From positions 186,001 to 250,000 of the forward strand of contig JAIXUC010000033.1 in NCBI GenBank assembly GCA_027483665.1: a stretch of DNA of 64,000 nucleotides, written 5' to 3'. The notes under the pieces are model-generated. The model did not search any database. It had not been told where the DNA came from and saw nothing but the letters and a program-made list of their open reading frames with translations. This stretch comes from Comamonadaceae bacterium (GTDB lineage: Bacteria > Pseudomonadota > Gammaproteobacteria > Burkholderiales > Burkholderiaceae_C). The position numbers and the translations under genes were made by a program. Positions 45,102 through 53,578 of the stretch are shown in pieces (positions within the stretch are counted from its first letter, which is position 1; the number at the start of each line of letters is the position of its first letter).

Positions 45102-45797
45102 TCAGGCCTGCAGCCACTGTGGCAACTCGGCCAGGGAATGCAGGCTGACATCGGGTTTGCTGATCTGCAGCCAAGGCAGGTGATGGCGGTTCACCCACGC
45201 CGACTGCATGCCCACGTGCAGGCTGCCCAGAACATCGGCCAAGGGGTCGTCACCCACGTGCAAAACGTGCTCTGCGGGTACCCCGGCCATGTCTGCAGCA
45301 GCCAAAAAAATACGCGGATCAGGCTTGCCCACGCCGACTTGGCGGGCACTCAAACCGCCGTGGAAATGATGGCCAATGCCAATGCGATGCACGTCTGCGT
45401 TGCCATTGGTCAAAGCAATGACGGGGAAGCGCTGGCTCAGCCAAGTCAGGGCCTCGGGAACGTCTTCATATAAATCGACCTGATTGCGCGCGCTGAAGAA
45501 CACGTCGTAAGCGCTGGCAGCCAACAGCGGGTCTTCTCCAGCGCGGTACAAGGCCAGCCGGATCGACTCCCGGCGGGCTGCACCGAGGTCATGGCGCAAC
45601 TCGGGTCGGTTGAGCATGAGGTGGGCTCTTACCTCGCGCATCGCCAGGGGATTAGAAAAGACAGCCGCCGTCATGGGGGCGTGCAAGTCCAGCCAGGCCA
45701 GCAGCGCGCGCTCGGCGCGCCGAATTGCCGCAGCCACTGGCCACAGCGTGTCGTCCAGATCCAGGGTGATGGCCCTGACTTTTCGGGCATCAAGCAT
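45102..45797 (-). CDS. HAD-superfamily hydrolase
   Basis: The product (231 residues from ATG 45797) is a soluble HAD phosphatase-like enzyme. It has motif I in AITLDLDDTLWPV with both aspartates, motif II in VIALTNGNADVHRIG, the conserved lysine in GKPDPRIFLAAAD, and motif IV in HVGDDPLADVLGS. A helical cap lies between motifs I and II. The sub-family cannot be fixed; similar proteins are annotated as YjjG-like or FMN hydrolases. An alternative ATG at 45818 overlaps the hemH start codon on the other strand (GCATGC). The gene converges with hpnE, eight bases apart. Confidence 0.88.
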   Translation of the reverse strand: MLDARKVRAITLDLDDTLWPVAAAIRRAERALLAWLDLHAPMTAAVFSNPLAMREVRAHLMLNRPELRHDLGAARRESIRLALYRAGEDPLLAASAYDVFFSARNQVDLYEDVPEALTWLSQRFPVIALTNGNADVHRIGIGHHFHGGLSARQVGVGKPDPRIFLAAADMAGVPAEHVLHVGDDPLADVLGSLHVGMQSAWVNRHHLPWLQISKPDVSLHSLAELPQWLQA

Positions 45798-45816
45798 GGG
45801 TGCGGGAGAATACTGC

Positions 45817-46926
45817 ATGCCTTTTACGCCCCCATTCCAGGCTGAGCCCAGCTACTCGCATGGCCAAAAGACCAAGACCGCCGTGCTTTTGTGCAACCTC
45901 GGCACGCCCGACGCCCCTACGGCAGCGGCTTTGCGGCGCTACTTGGCACAGTTTCTGGGCGACGCGCGCGTTGTGGAGATTCCGCGAGTGCTCTGGATGG
46001 TCATCTTGCACGGCATCATCTTGCGCGTGCGGCCCAAGCGCTCTGCTGCCAAGTACGCGAGCATCTGGACCGAAGGTGGTTCGCCTTTGCGGGTGTGGAC
46101 GCAGCGACAGGCCGATGCGCTGCAATCGGAATTGAATGCCAGAGGTCACCAGGTCAACGTACGCCACGCCATGCGTTATGGCAACCCAGCCATAGCCCAA
46201 CAACTCGATGAGCTCAAGCGCGAAGGCGCGACACGTGTGCTGGTGCTGCCGGCCTATCCCCAGTACTCGGGCACCACCACAGCCAGCGTATTCGACGCCG
46301 TGTACGACTGGGCACACCAGGTTCGCAACATTCCCGAGATGCGCTTTATCAATCGCTACCACGACCACGCCGGGTACATCGAAGCACTGGCGCTGCGCAT
46401 TGAAGAACATTGGGCACAGCACGGCAGGGGCGAGCGCCTGGTCATGAGCTTTCACGGCGTCCCCGAGCGTACGCTGCACTTGGGCGATCCGTACCACTGC
46501 GAATGTCACAAGACCGCGCGCCTTCTGGCGCAACGCTTGGGTTTGTCGAAGGAACAGGCCCAGATCACCTTTCAGTCGCGCTTCGGCAAGGCCAAATGGC
46601 TGGAGCCCTACACAGAGCCCACGCTACAAGCACTGGCACGGGCCGGGGTGAAGCGGGTGGACGTGGTGTGCCCCGGGTTCACGAGCGACTGCCTCGAGAC
46701 TCTGGAAGAAATTGCAATGGAAGCGCGCGAAGCGTTCATCGAAGCCGGGGGCGAGACCTATCACTACATCGGCTGCCTGAACGACAGCCCGGCGTGGGGG
46801 CGGGCCTTGGCGGACGTGGCCCTGCAGCACCTGCAGGGTTGGCCTACCTTGGCTGGCCAAGGTCCGACAGAAGCGGACCACGCGGAGTCGAAACAACTGG
46901 CCACGGCCTTGGGTGCCAGAGCCTGA
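45817..46926 (+). CDS. hemH: Ferrochelatase
   Basis: Ferrochelatase inserts ferrous iron into protoporphyrin IX, the last step of haem synthesis. The 369-residue product has KTAVLLCNLGTPDAPT at the start, LPAYPQYSGTTTASVFDAV near residue 150, the metal-binding histidine in VMSFHGVPERTL near residue 210, YHCECHKTARLLA, and FQSRFGKAKWLEPYTE. VCPGFTSDCLETLEEIA near residue 290 carries the catalytic-region glutamates. ATG 45817 has GGGAGAA six bases upstream. The start codon overlaps a possible start of the divergent HAD gene. With hemN, this is the second haem gene in the window. Confidence 0.96.
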   Translation: MPFTPPFQAEPSYSHGQKTKTAVLLCNLGTPDAPTAAALRRYLAQFLGDARVVEIPRVLWMVILHGIILRVRPKRSAAKYASIWTEGGSPLRVWTQRQADALQSELNARGHQVNVRHAMRYGNPAIAQQLDELKREGATRVLVLPAYPQYSGTTTASVFDAVYDWAHQVRNIPEMRFINRYHDHAGYIEALALRIEEHWAQHGRGERLVMSFHGVPERTLHLGDPYHCECHKTARLLAQRLGLSKEQAQITFQSRFGKAKWLEPYTEPTLQALARAGVKRVDVVCPGFTSDCLETLEEIAMEAREAFIEAGGETYHYIGCLNDSPAWGRALADVALQHLQGWPTLAGQGPTEADHAESKQLATALGARA

Positions 46927-46947
46927 ATCTGCCATCGCCCCGACGCC

Positions 46948-48444
46948 TCAACGTATCGCGCGTGCCTTCCAGCGCCGCAGCACCATGGGCAAGAGCAAGA
47001 GCAACACCGCGATGGCCAGCAAGCTACCCGACAGCGGCCGGGTGACAAACGTACTCCACTGACCTTGGCTGATGGTCAAGGCTTGGCGCATCGACTGCTC
47101 GGCCATCGGAGAAAGAATCAGGCCCACGATCAGCGGTGCTGCGGGAAAGTCAAAACGCTTCATGACAAAGCCCACCAGCCCAAACAAAAACAGCAAGCCC
47201 ACGTTGAACACCGAGTTGCCAGCGCCGTACACGCCAGCCACCGAGATCACGATGATCCCGGCATACAACCAAGGCGGCGGAATCTTCAGCAGCTTCACCC
47301 ACAGGCCGACCAGCGGCAGATTGAGGATGAGCAAAATCACATTGCCGATGTAGAGGCTGGCAATGAGCGTCCACACCAAGCCGCCTTGCGAAGAAAACAA
47401 CTGCGGCCCGGTCTGGATGCCGTAGCCTTCAAATGCCGACAGCATGATGGCCGCTGTGGCCGAGGTCGGAATGCCCAGCGTCAGCAGCGGCATCAGCACG
47501 CCAGCAGCAGAGGCGTTGTTGGCCGCCTCGGGGCCCGCCACGCCTTCAATGGCACCGTGTCCAAACTCTTCGGGGTGCTTGGACAAGCGCTTTTCTGTGT
47601 AGTACGACAACAGCGTGGGCAACTCTGCCCCGCCCGCGGGCATGGCACCGATCGGGAAGCCAAAGGCGGCTCCGCGAAACCAGGCTTTCCAAGACCGCGC
47701 CCAATCGCTTTTGCTCAGCCACAGGCTGCCGCTCAGCTTCATGACTTCGCCGCCCTTGGACTCGCGGCCTTGCCACGCCAAATACAGCGCCTCGCCTACA
47801 GCGAACAAGCCCACAGCCGCGACCGTCACTTCGATGCCGTCCAATAACTCCGGGCGGCCAAAGGTGAAGCGCGGCTGACCCGTTTGCAAATCGACCCCGA
47901 TCATTCCGCACAACAAACCAACGCCCAAGCTGACCAGCCCGCGCAACACCGAGTTACCCAGCACGGCTGATACGGCGACCAAGGACAACACCATCAGACT
48001 GAAGTACTCCGCTGGGCCAAAAGCCAGCGCCGCCTCCACCACCCAAGGCGCGAAGAAGGTCAGCGCCAGCGTGCCGATGGTTCCAGCCACAAAACTGCCG
48101 ATGGCGGCTGTTGCCAATGCAGGCCCGGCACGACCGCGGCGAGCCATGCGGTTGCCCTCCAGCGCCGTCACCACAGAAGACGACTCTCCTGGCGTGTTGA
48201 GCAAGATGGAAGTCGTCGAGCCGCCGTAGGCCGCGCCGTAGTAGATGCCGGCAAACATGACGAACATGCTGGTGGCGGGTACGTGGTAGGTCAGCGGCAG
48301 TAACAGCGCAATCGTCAGCGCTGGCCCGATGCCGGGCAATACGCCGACCAGTGTGCCGACAAAGCAGCCGATGAAACCCCACATCAGTGTGGTCGGCTGG
48401 ATCGCCACGGCGAATCCGCCCATCAAGGCGTTAAAGGCATCCAT
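46948..48444 (-). CDS. tctA: Tripartite tricarboxylate transporter, large permease TctA
   Basis: TctA is the main membrane part of the TTT transporter for citrate or related di/tricarboxylates. The 498-residue protein has about twelve transmembrane helices. [25 protein letters not shown] near residue 28 and [15 protein letters not shown] near residue 325 are the duplicated glycine-rich signatures. [27 protein letters not shown] is the conserved TctA core near residue 75. It lies 16 bases downstream of tctB. The gene is the last of tctCBA and converges with hemH. Confidence 0.95.
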   Translation of the reverse strand: MDAFNALMGGFAVAIQPTTLMWGFIGCFVGTLVGVLPGIGPALTIALLLPLTYHVPATSMFVMFAGIYYGAAYGGSTTSILLNTPGESSSVVTALEGNRMARRGRAGPALATAAIGSFVAGTIGTLALTFFAPWVVEAALAFGPAEYFSLMVLSLVAVSAVLGNSVLRGLVSLGVGLLCGMIGVDLQTGQPRFTFGRPELLDGIEVTVAAVGLFAVGEALYLAWQGRESKGGEVMKLSGSLWLSKSDWARSWKAWFRGAAFGFPIGAMPAGGAELPTLLSYYTEKRLSKHPEEFGHGAIEGVAGPEAANNASAAGVLMPLLTLGIPTSATAAIMLSAFEGYGIQTGPQLFSSQGGLVWTLIASLYIGNVILLILNLPLVGLWVKLLKIPPPWLYAGIIVISVAGVYGAGNSVFNVGLLFLFGLVGFVMKRFDFPAAPLIVGLILSPMAEQSMRQALTISQGQWSTFVTRPLSGSLLAIAVLLLLLPMVLRRWKARAIR

Positions 48445-48460
48445 GGCTTGTGTCCGATCT

Positions 48461-48925
48461 TCAGCTCAGCCCGGGAACAGCCGGGCCCAAACCCACACCC
48501 AGCAGCTTGGCAAATACCAGCCAAAAGGTGGTGGCAATAGCCCCGCAAATGAGCGCCGACTTCGGCCCCAGTGGTGCATCAAAAGAACGTGCGATGCACA
48601 TGCCGCAGAACGTGGCCGGCAACACAAAGCCCAGTGGAATGACCAGCGCAATGAAACCAGCGCCGCCCCCCAGTAGCCACAGCATCCTGCTGTTGGCGCC
48701 GGGCAAAGGCTCTCGCCCGGGCTCTGTGCTTTCATCCACTTGGCGGCCACGCCAAGCGCTCCAGCCATAAGCCAGCGAGACGAGGCTGAGAACGATGACG
48801 ATGGCGGCCGGTGCGAACACCGGCCCCACCGTCATCTGCATCAGTGACTCAGGGATGACCGTCACCTGCCAAGCCGCCACCAAACACAAGGCGACCAGCA
48901 GGGCGCTCACGCGCAAAGGCGTCAT
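48461..48925 (-). CDS. tctB: Tripartite tricarboxylate transporter, small membrane subunit TctB
   Basis: TctB is the poorly conserved small subunit of TTT transporters. The 154-residue product has four predicted helices: [61 protein letters not shown], and [25 protein letters not shown] hydrophilic loop lies between the second and third. The last segment, [17 protein letters not shown], resembles the TctB end FxxxLxVxLPxG. Its ATG overlaps the tctC stop by four bases. Confidence 0.92.
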   Translation of the reverse strand: MTPLRVSALLVALCLVAAWQVTVIPESLMQMTVGPVFAPAAIVIVLSLVSLAYGWSAWRGRQVDESTEPGREPLPGANSRMLWLLGGGAGFIALVIPLGFVLPATFCGMCIARSFDAPLGPKSALICGAIATTFWLVFAKLLGVGLGPAVPGLS

Positions 48926-49905
48926 GCCAGACCCAGGTCTTTCATGACGGCTTCGGTCTTGGCCAAGTCCGAAGCCAGCTCACGCGCAAAGGGCAGCTCG
49001 GTCATGAACACATCGGTCCACTTGCGGGTCTCGATCTCTTGACGCCAGCCGGGCGAAGCGACGATTTTGGTCACCAGGTCAATCAGGCCGTTGCGTTGCG
49101 CGTCGCTGATTCCAGGAGGCGCAAACACGCCGCGCCAGTTGGCGGCCGTTACGTTCACGCCCAGCTCGGTCAGCGTGGGCACGTTCACGCCCGGAATACG
49201 GCGCGTACCCGACGTGGCCAGTGCCACCATGCGGCCGGCTTTGATCTGCTCTTCGAACTCCGAATAGCCCGAGATGCCTGCCACCACTTGACCACCCAAA
49301 ATGGCAGCATTGGCTGGGCCGCCGCCGGCGAACGCAACATAGGCAGCCTCGCGTGGGTTGCGGCCCAGGGCCTTGATCACCAACCCCAGCAACAGGTGGT
49401 CGGTGCCACCGGCGCTACCGCCAGCCACAGACACCGCCTTGGGATTCTCTTTGATGGCGTTCTCGAGATCTTTCCAGGTTTTGATCTTGCCGCTCGTGGG
49501 CACCACGATCACACCGGCTTCTTCGGTCAGGCGCGCAATGGGCGTGACGTCTTTCATGGTCACAGGGCTCTTGTTGGCAATCGCCGCGCCCACCATGACC
49601 GAGCCGCCCACCATGAGGCTGTTGCCCTGTCCCTTGCGCTGATTCACGAAGCGCGGCAGGCCGACCATGCCACCCGCGCCACCCACGTTTTCGAACTGCA
49701 TGTTGCCCACCAAGTTGGCGGCTTTGGCAGCGCGCTCCAGCGAGCGGGCCGTGCTGTCCCAGCCGCCGCCGGGCGCTGCAGGCACAAACATGTTGATGGT
49801 TTCGAACAGCGGCTTGGCCTGCGCCCAAGCTGGCAAGGCCAGCGAGGCGCCGGTGGCGGCACCAAGGGCAAGGAAGTCGCGTTTGGTGATGGCGATGGTG
49901 GGCAT
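48922..49905 (-). CDS. tctC: Tripartite tricarboxylate transporter, periplasmic binding protein TctC
   Basis: TctC captures the substrate in the periplasm and passes it to TctAB. The 327-residue product has a signal peptide (FLALGAATGASLALPAWAQAKP), the ligand loop INMFVPAAPGGGWDSTARSLE, and FENVGGAGGMVGLPRFVNQ and VAGGSAGGTDHLLLGLVIKALG, as in TctC proteins rather than the broader Bug group. AGGAGA lies five bases before the ATG. It heads the tctCBA operon and diverges from tctDE, which probably controls it; an inverted repeat lies in between. Confidence 0.94.
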   Translation of the reverse strand: MPTIAITKRDFLALGAATGASLALPAWAQAKPLFETINMFVPAAPGGGWDSTARSLERAAKAANLVGNMQFENVGGAGGMVGLPRFVNQRKGQGNSLMVGGSVMVGAAIANKSPVTMKDVTPIARLTEEAGVIVVPTSGKIKTWKDLENAIKENPKAVSVAGGSAGGTDHLLLGLVIKALGRNPREAAYVAFAGGGPANAAILGGQVVAGISGYSEFEEQIKAGRMVALATSGTRRIPGVNVPTLTELGVNVTAANWRGVFAPPGISDAQRNGLIDLVTKIVASPGWRQEIETRKWTDVFMTELPFARELASDLAKTEAVMKDLGLA

Positions 49906-49945
49906 GGCAGTCTCCTATGTAAGAATAAATTTCATCAGCAACAGC

Positions 49946-49959
49946 ACAGCTTTTGCTGT
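49946..49959. promoter_or_regulatory. Inverted repeat in the tctC/tctD intergenic region
   Basis: ACAGC-tttt-GCTGT is a perfect inverted repeat in the 112-bp gap between divergent tctC and tctD. It is a candidate binding site for the response regulator TctD, though it might simply be a small hairpin. Confidence 0.4.
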
Positions 49960-50017
49960 TTCAGATTCTCACCAGTCCACACGCTCGTGGCTGTCATAGT
50001 CCTTTCATGGCGATTCA

Positions 50018-50788
50018 GTGAATACCCGTAGTTTTCGGATCTTGCTGGTCGAGGACACACCTGGAATTTCCCTCTGGTTGGGCACCGCCCTGCGCCAAGG
50101 CGGCATGGAGGTCGACTTTGCAGCCGACGGCCTGCAAGCTGACGCAGCCTTGCAGCCAGGGCACGCCTTCGATGCCGTTTTGCTGGACTTGCACCTGCCC
50201 GAGCTCGATGGTCTGTCGGTGCTCAAGGCGCTGCGCGAACGCGGCGATGGCGTCCCCGTGCTGATCCTCACCGCCAGAGCCAGCGTGCCCGACCGTGTGC
50301 TGGGCCTGAACATGGGCGCAGACGATTACTTGCCCAAACCGTTTGACCTCTCCGAGCTGGAAGCCCGATTACAGGCCTTGTTGCGCCGCCCCGCACACAT
50401 GCGACACGACCAGCTGCGCCTGGGGCCATTGGCCATGGACGCAGCCAGCGGCATGGTGCGCGTGGGCGACCAAGCCTTGGCTTTGACGAGGCGCGAATCT
50501 GCCGTCATGCGCGTGCTCCTCGAGTCAGCACAGCGGCCGGTGAGCAAAGAGCAGTTGCACGCCCAGGTCTTCTTCGACGACGCAGCAGGCCTGGCGGCGG
50601 TCGAGGTGCTGGTCTATCGCCTGCGGCGCAAGCTCGAAGCGCTGCCCTGCCCCACGGGCGAGCAGGCCCCCGTGACGATCGCCACGATCCGGGGAATGGG
50701 TTACCGCCTGGTGTTGCCCGCGCCTCGCGGCACAGCCGCAACACCGAAGGGCTTGCTTGACGCCAGCAACCCGCCCAGCCCCCACTGA
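50018..50788 (+). CDS. tctD: OmpR-family response regulator, TctD-like
   Basis: This regulator is predicted to receive phosphate from the sensor kinase encoded next and to control the divergent tctCBA operon. The 256-residue product has a receiver domain with the acidic pair in ILLVEDTPG, the phospho-accepting Asp57 in LLDLHLPELDG, and the lysine in DDYLPKPFDLSELEA. A winged-helix domain follows with LALTRRESAVMRVLLESAQRPVSKEQL and VEVLVYRLRRKLEAL. The start is GTG at 50018, the only start that fits the receiver domain. The kinase starts one base after the stop. Confidence 0.94.
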   Translation: MNTRSFRILLVEDTPGISLWLGTALRQGGMEVDFAADGLQADAALQPGHAFDAVLLDLHLPELDGLSVLKALRERGDGVPVLILTARASVPDRVLGLNMGADDYLPKPFDLSELEARLQALLRRPAHMRHDQLRLGPLAMDAASGMVRVGDQALALTRRESAVMRVLLESAQRPVSKEQLHAQVFFDDAAGLAAVEVLVYRLRRKLEALPCPTGEQAPVTIATIRGMGYRLVLPAPRGTAATPKGLLDASNPPSPH

Positions 50789-50789
50789 C

Positions 50790-52247
50790 ATGGCAGCCAG
50801 CCGCCCAGCCGCATCGCTGCGTCGGCGCCTGCTGAGCTGGATCTTGCTGCCCTTGGCAGCACTCATCGGGCTGAATGCGTGGGTGGCTTACGGCAACGCC
50901 GTGCAGGCGGCCAACGATGCCTACGACCGCTCGCTGTACCTGGCTGCACGCACCTTGGCCGAAGAACTGGAGTGGCGAGAAGGCCAGTTGCAGCTGGACG
51001 TGCGGCGCGCTGCCGGCTATCTGTTCGAGAACCACACCGGTTCGCGCCTTTTCTACAAAGTGGAAACCCCTGAGGGGCGATGGCTGGCGGGCGACGCCAA
51101 GCTGCCGCGCTTGTCCGTGCAAGCGGCGTCGCCGGTGCAGTACTTCGCGCTCGTGCAGTTCCAAGACGCTCAGTTCCGAGGGCAAGCCGTGCGCTTGGCC
51201 GAGTTGATCCATGTCCTCGAAGACCGCAGCGCTCCTCAGCCGGTGGTGCGAATCACCGTGGTGGAAACGCTGGAAGCCCGGCAAAGGCTCATTCAAAACA
51301 TTCTGCGCAACACCCTGTCTAGCCAGGGGTTGCTGTTGATGGCAGCTGCGCTGCTGGTGCTGTGGGGAGTGCGCCAAGGCATTCGGCCACTCGAGGCTTT
51401 CAGGCAGCGCGTGGCAGAACGCAGCGACGATGACTTTTCACCCATCGAGCTGCCGCAGTTGCCGCGCGAGCTGCGCCCGCTGATCGACACCCTCAACAGC
51501 TACTTGGCCAGGCTCGGCCGGCTGATCGACATCCGCAAGCGCTTTCTCGAGAACGCAGCGCACCAGCTGCGCACGCCCTTGACCGTGCTCAAAACCCAGC
51601 TCGCTCTGGCCCAGCGCGACGGCGCGGGCCTGCACCCGCAAGACGCCGTGCAGGCAGCCAGCCAAACGGTAGACGACGCCGTGCGCCTGACTGAGCAACT
51701 GCTGGCCATGACGCGCGCAGAGCACGCCAGTGACATGCACAGCCACGTCCCTGTGGACTTGGTTGCGCTGGCCCGCCGCGTTGTAGAAGAGCACTTGGCT
51801 CGCGCCCACGAACGCGGTGATGACCTGGGTCTGGAGGCACCGGCCCAACCGGTATGGGTGATGGGCGTGGACGTGCTGCTCCACGAAGCCATGGCCAATC
51901 TGCTGGACAACGCCTTGCACCACACGGCGCCCGGGGCTCGCGTGACGGTGCGCGTGGGGTTCACGTGGATCGAGGTCGAAGACAACGGTCCGGGTGTTGC
52001 AACCCAGCACCAGGCCCATGTGTTCGAGCGCTTCTACAGGGCCGCGCCGGGTGGTGTCAGCGGCAGCGGGCTGGGCTTGGCCATCGTGCGGGAGATGGCT
52101 TTGCAGCACGGCGCACAGGTGTCGCTGCACAGTCCGCCCGGGGTTGATGCGCCATCTGGCAGCCGCTTTCGGATCACCTGGCCCAGCGACAACCACAGCA
52201 ACCCCGGCCCAGCACCACACCCACCTTCAGGAGCCTTCACCGCATGA
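50790..52247 (+). CDS. tctE: Sensor histidine kinase, TctE-like
   Basis: The 485-residue kinase probably senses the tricarboxylate or its transport and phosphorylates TctD. It has a first membrane helix at about 12-34 and a periplasmic domain of about 145 residues that resembles the N-terminal sensor of TctE/KdpD-like kinases. A second helix lies at about 178-196. It then has the H-box ENAAHQLRTPLTVLKTQL with His258, the N-box ANLLDNALHHT, G1 VEDNGPGV, and G2 SGSGLGLAIVREMA. All catalytic parts are present. The stop overlaps the hslR start by four bases. Confidence 0.94.
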   Translation: MAASRPAASLRRRLLSWILLPLAALIGLNAWVAYGNAVQAANDAYDRSLYLAARTLAEELEWREGQLQLDVRRAAGYLFENHTGSRLFYKVETPEGRWLAGDAKLPRLSVQAASPVQYFALVQFQDAQFRGQAVRLAELIHVLEDRSAPQPVVRITVVETLEARQRLIQNILRNTLSSQGLLLMAAALLVLWGVRQGIRPLEAFRQRVAERSDDDFSPIELPQLPRELRPLIDTLNSYLARLGRLIDIRKRFLENAAHQLRTPLTVLKTQLALAQRDGAGLHPQDAVQAASQTVDDAVRLTEQLLAMTRAEHASDMHSHVPVDLVALARRVVEEHLARAHERGDDLGLEAPAQPVWVMGVDVLLHEAMANLLDNALHHTAPGARVTVRVGFTWIEVEDNGPGVATQHQAHVFERFYRAAPGGVSGSGLGLAIVREMALQHGAQVSLHSPPGVDAPSGSRFRITWPSDNHSNPGPAPHPPSGAFTA

Positions 52248-52666
52248 ACGTAGCTTTGCAACGCCAGCGCATCGACAAGTGGCTGTGGGCAGCCCGCTTC
52301 TACAAAACGCGGGGGTTGGCCTCGGAAGACTTGGGGCTTGGCCGGGTTCGTGTGAACGGACTGGTCTGCAAAGCTTCGCGGGAAGTGCAAATGGGCGACC
52401 GCGTCGAGTGGCGTCAAGGCAGCGTGCTGCGCGAGGTGGAAGTGTTGGGGCTGTCAGCGCAGCGCGGGCCAGCGCCGGCCGCGCAATTGCTCTACCGCGA
52501 GAGCGAGGAAAGCGTGCAGCGGCGCGCCGCTCAGGCCGAAGCGCATCGGCTGGCACCCGAGCCAGCCCACACCCTGACCCAGGGCCGCCCGACCAAACGA
52601 GACCGCCGCGACCAGCGCGCGCTCACGCAAGGCTGGAACGAGCGCTGGAGCGCATCAGCCGATTAG
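52244..52666 (+). CDS. hslR: S4-domain RNA-binding heat shock protein Hsp15
   Basis: Hsp15 binds 50S subunits carrying stalled peptidyl-tRNA and helps recycle them. The 140-residue product has the S4 domain in QRIDKWLWAARFYKTRGLASEDLGLGRVRVNGLV, the hallmark of HslR, then SREVQMGDRVEWRQG. The C-terminal part is basic and helical, with TQGRPTKRDRRDQRAL typical of the family. ATG 52244 is preceded by CAGGAG and overlaps the tctE stop, so part of its translation is probably coupled to the kinase, an unusual partner for a ribosome rescue protein. Confidence 0.93.
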   Translation: MNVALQRQRIDKWLWAARFYKTRGLASEDLGLGRVRVNGLVCKASREVQMGDRVEWRQGSVLREVEVLGLSAQRGPAPAAQLLYRESEESVQRRAAQAEAHRLAPEPAHTLTQGRPTKRDRRDQRALTQGWNERWSASAD

Positions 52667-52675
52667 GCGCATCGC

Positions 52676-53578
52676 TCACTCGCCCAAATCGATGGTCAAG
52701 CCTTCGTAAGCCAAGTCGATCGGGGGCAACTGGCCCGCGCCGTGCCGCTCGGCTGCGCGCTGCAGCGCTTGCGCGAACACAGCTTCCAGCGCAGCGTCGC
52801 TGCGGGTGGGTTCATGGTGGGTGAGCAGGATGCGCCGCGCGCCCGCGGCCACGCCCAAGTCGATACAGCTGTCAAAGGTGCCGTGGCCCCAGCCCTGTCG
52901 GCTGCGGTATTCCTCGGGCGTGTAGGCCGCATCGGCCACCAACACATCCACCCCCGCCATGGCTTGCACGATGGCAGCGCGCCGCTCGTCGATGAGTGCT
53001 TGGTAGCTTGCGTGTGCCGGGTCGTCCGGCGGGTAGATGTTGGTGTGCGGCTCGTGATCGCCCGTGAAAAACATCGATCGGTCGCCTTCTTGCACGCGGT
53101 AGCCCAAGTCCACCACCGGGTGGTTCATGAGCTGCGGTGTGACCCAGGCTGCACCCACGGCCACCGCCTCACCGGGTGTCAGCGTGTGGTACTCAATGCG
53201 GGCGCGCAACTCAGCCTCGCGCACCGGGAAAAAGCTGTACTGCATTTGCACGGCCAGTGCTTGCTCAACGCCCGTGCCCAGCACCGGGTCGAACGCGCCA
53301 TGCAAGCGCACGGTGTTGCCTGGAATGAACACCGGCGTGAAAAACGGCAGGCCCTGGATGTGGTCCCAATGGGTGTGCGTGAGGAAGATGTGGGCATCAA
53401 TGGGCAGCCGCGCCAGCAGCGACTGCGCCAGTTGGAAGATGCCGGTGCCGCCGTCGAGCACGATGAGGTCGTCGGCTGCGGTTCGCACCTCGATGCAGGT
53501 GGTGTTGCCGCCATAGCGCACGGTAGCCGGCCCGGGCACGGCTATCGAGCCCCGCACGCCCCAAAAACGCAGCTTCAT
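52676..53578 (-). CDS. Metallo-beta-lactamase-fold hydrolase
   Basis: The 300-residue product opens with KLRFWGVRGSIAVPGPATVRYGGNTTCIEV, characteristic of the phnP/cAMP phosphodiesterase-like MBL branch. The metal site HTHWDH is at residues 68-73, a further histidine lies in MNHPVVDLG, the bridging aspartate in FFTGDHEPH, and the last histidine in LLTHHEPTRSD. The metal set is thus complete. Its ATG overlaps the stop of the HDOD gene, which suggests linked function. A cyclic nucleotide or RNA-related substrate is possible, but none can be assigned. Confidence 0.88.
   Translation of the reverse strand: MKLRFWGVRGSIAVPGPATVRYGGNTTCIEVRTAADDLIVLDGGTGIFQLAQSLLARLPIDAHIFLTHTHWDHIQGLPFFTPVFIPGNTVRLHGAFDPVLGTGVEQALAVQMQYSFFPVREAELRARIEYHTLTPGEAVAVGAAWVTPQLMNHPVVDLGYRVQEGDRSMFFTGDHEPHTNIYPPDDPAHASYQALIDERRAAIVQAMAGVDVLVADAAYTPEEYRSRQGWGHGTFDSCIDLGVAAGARRILLTHHEPTRSDAALEAVFAQALQRAAERHGAGQLPPIDLAYEGLTIDLGE

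Noticed and set aside
45610-46926. Ferrochelatase starting at 45610
   Set aside because: The extra 69 residues lie antisense to the HAD gene; ATG 45817 has a good ribosome site.
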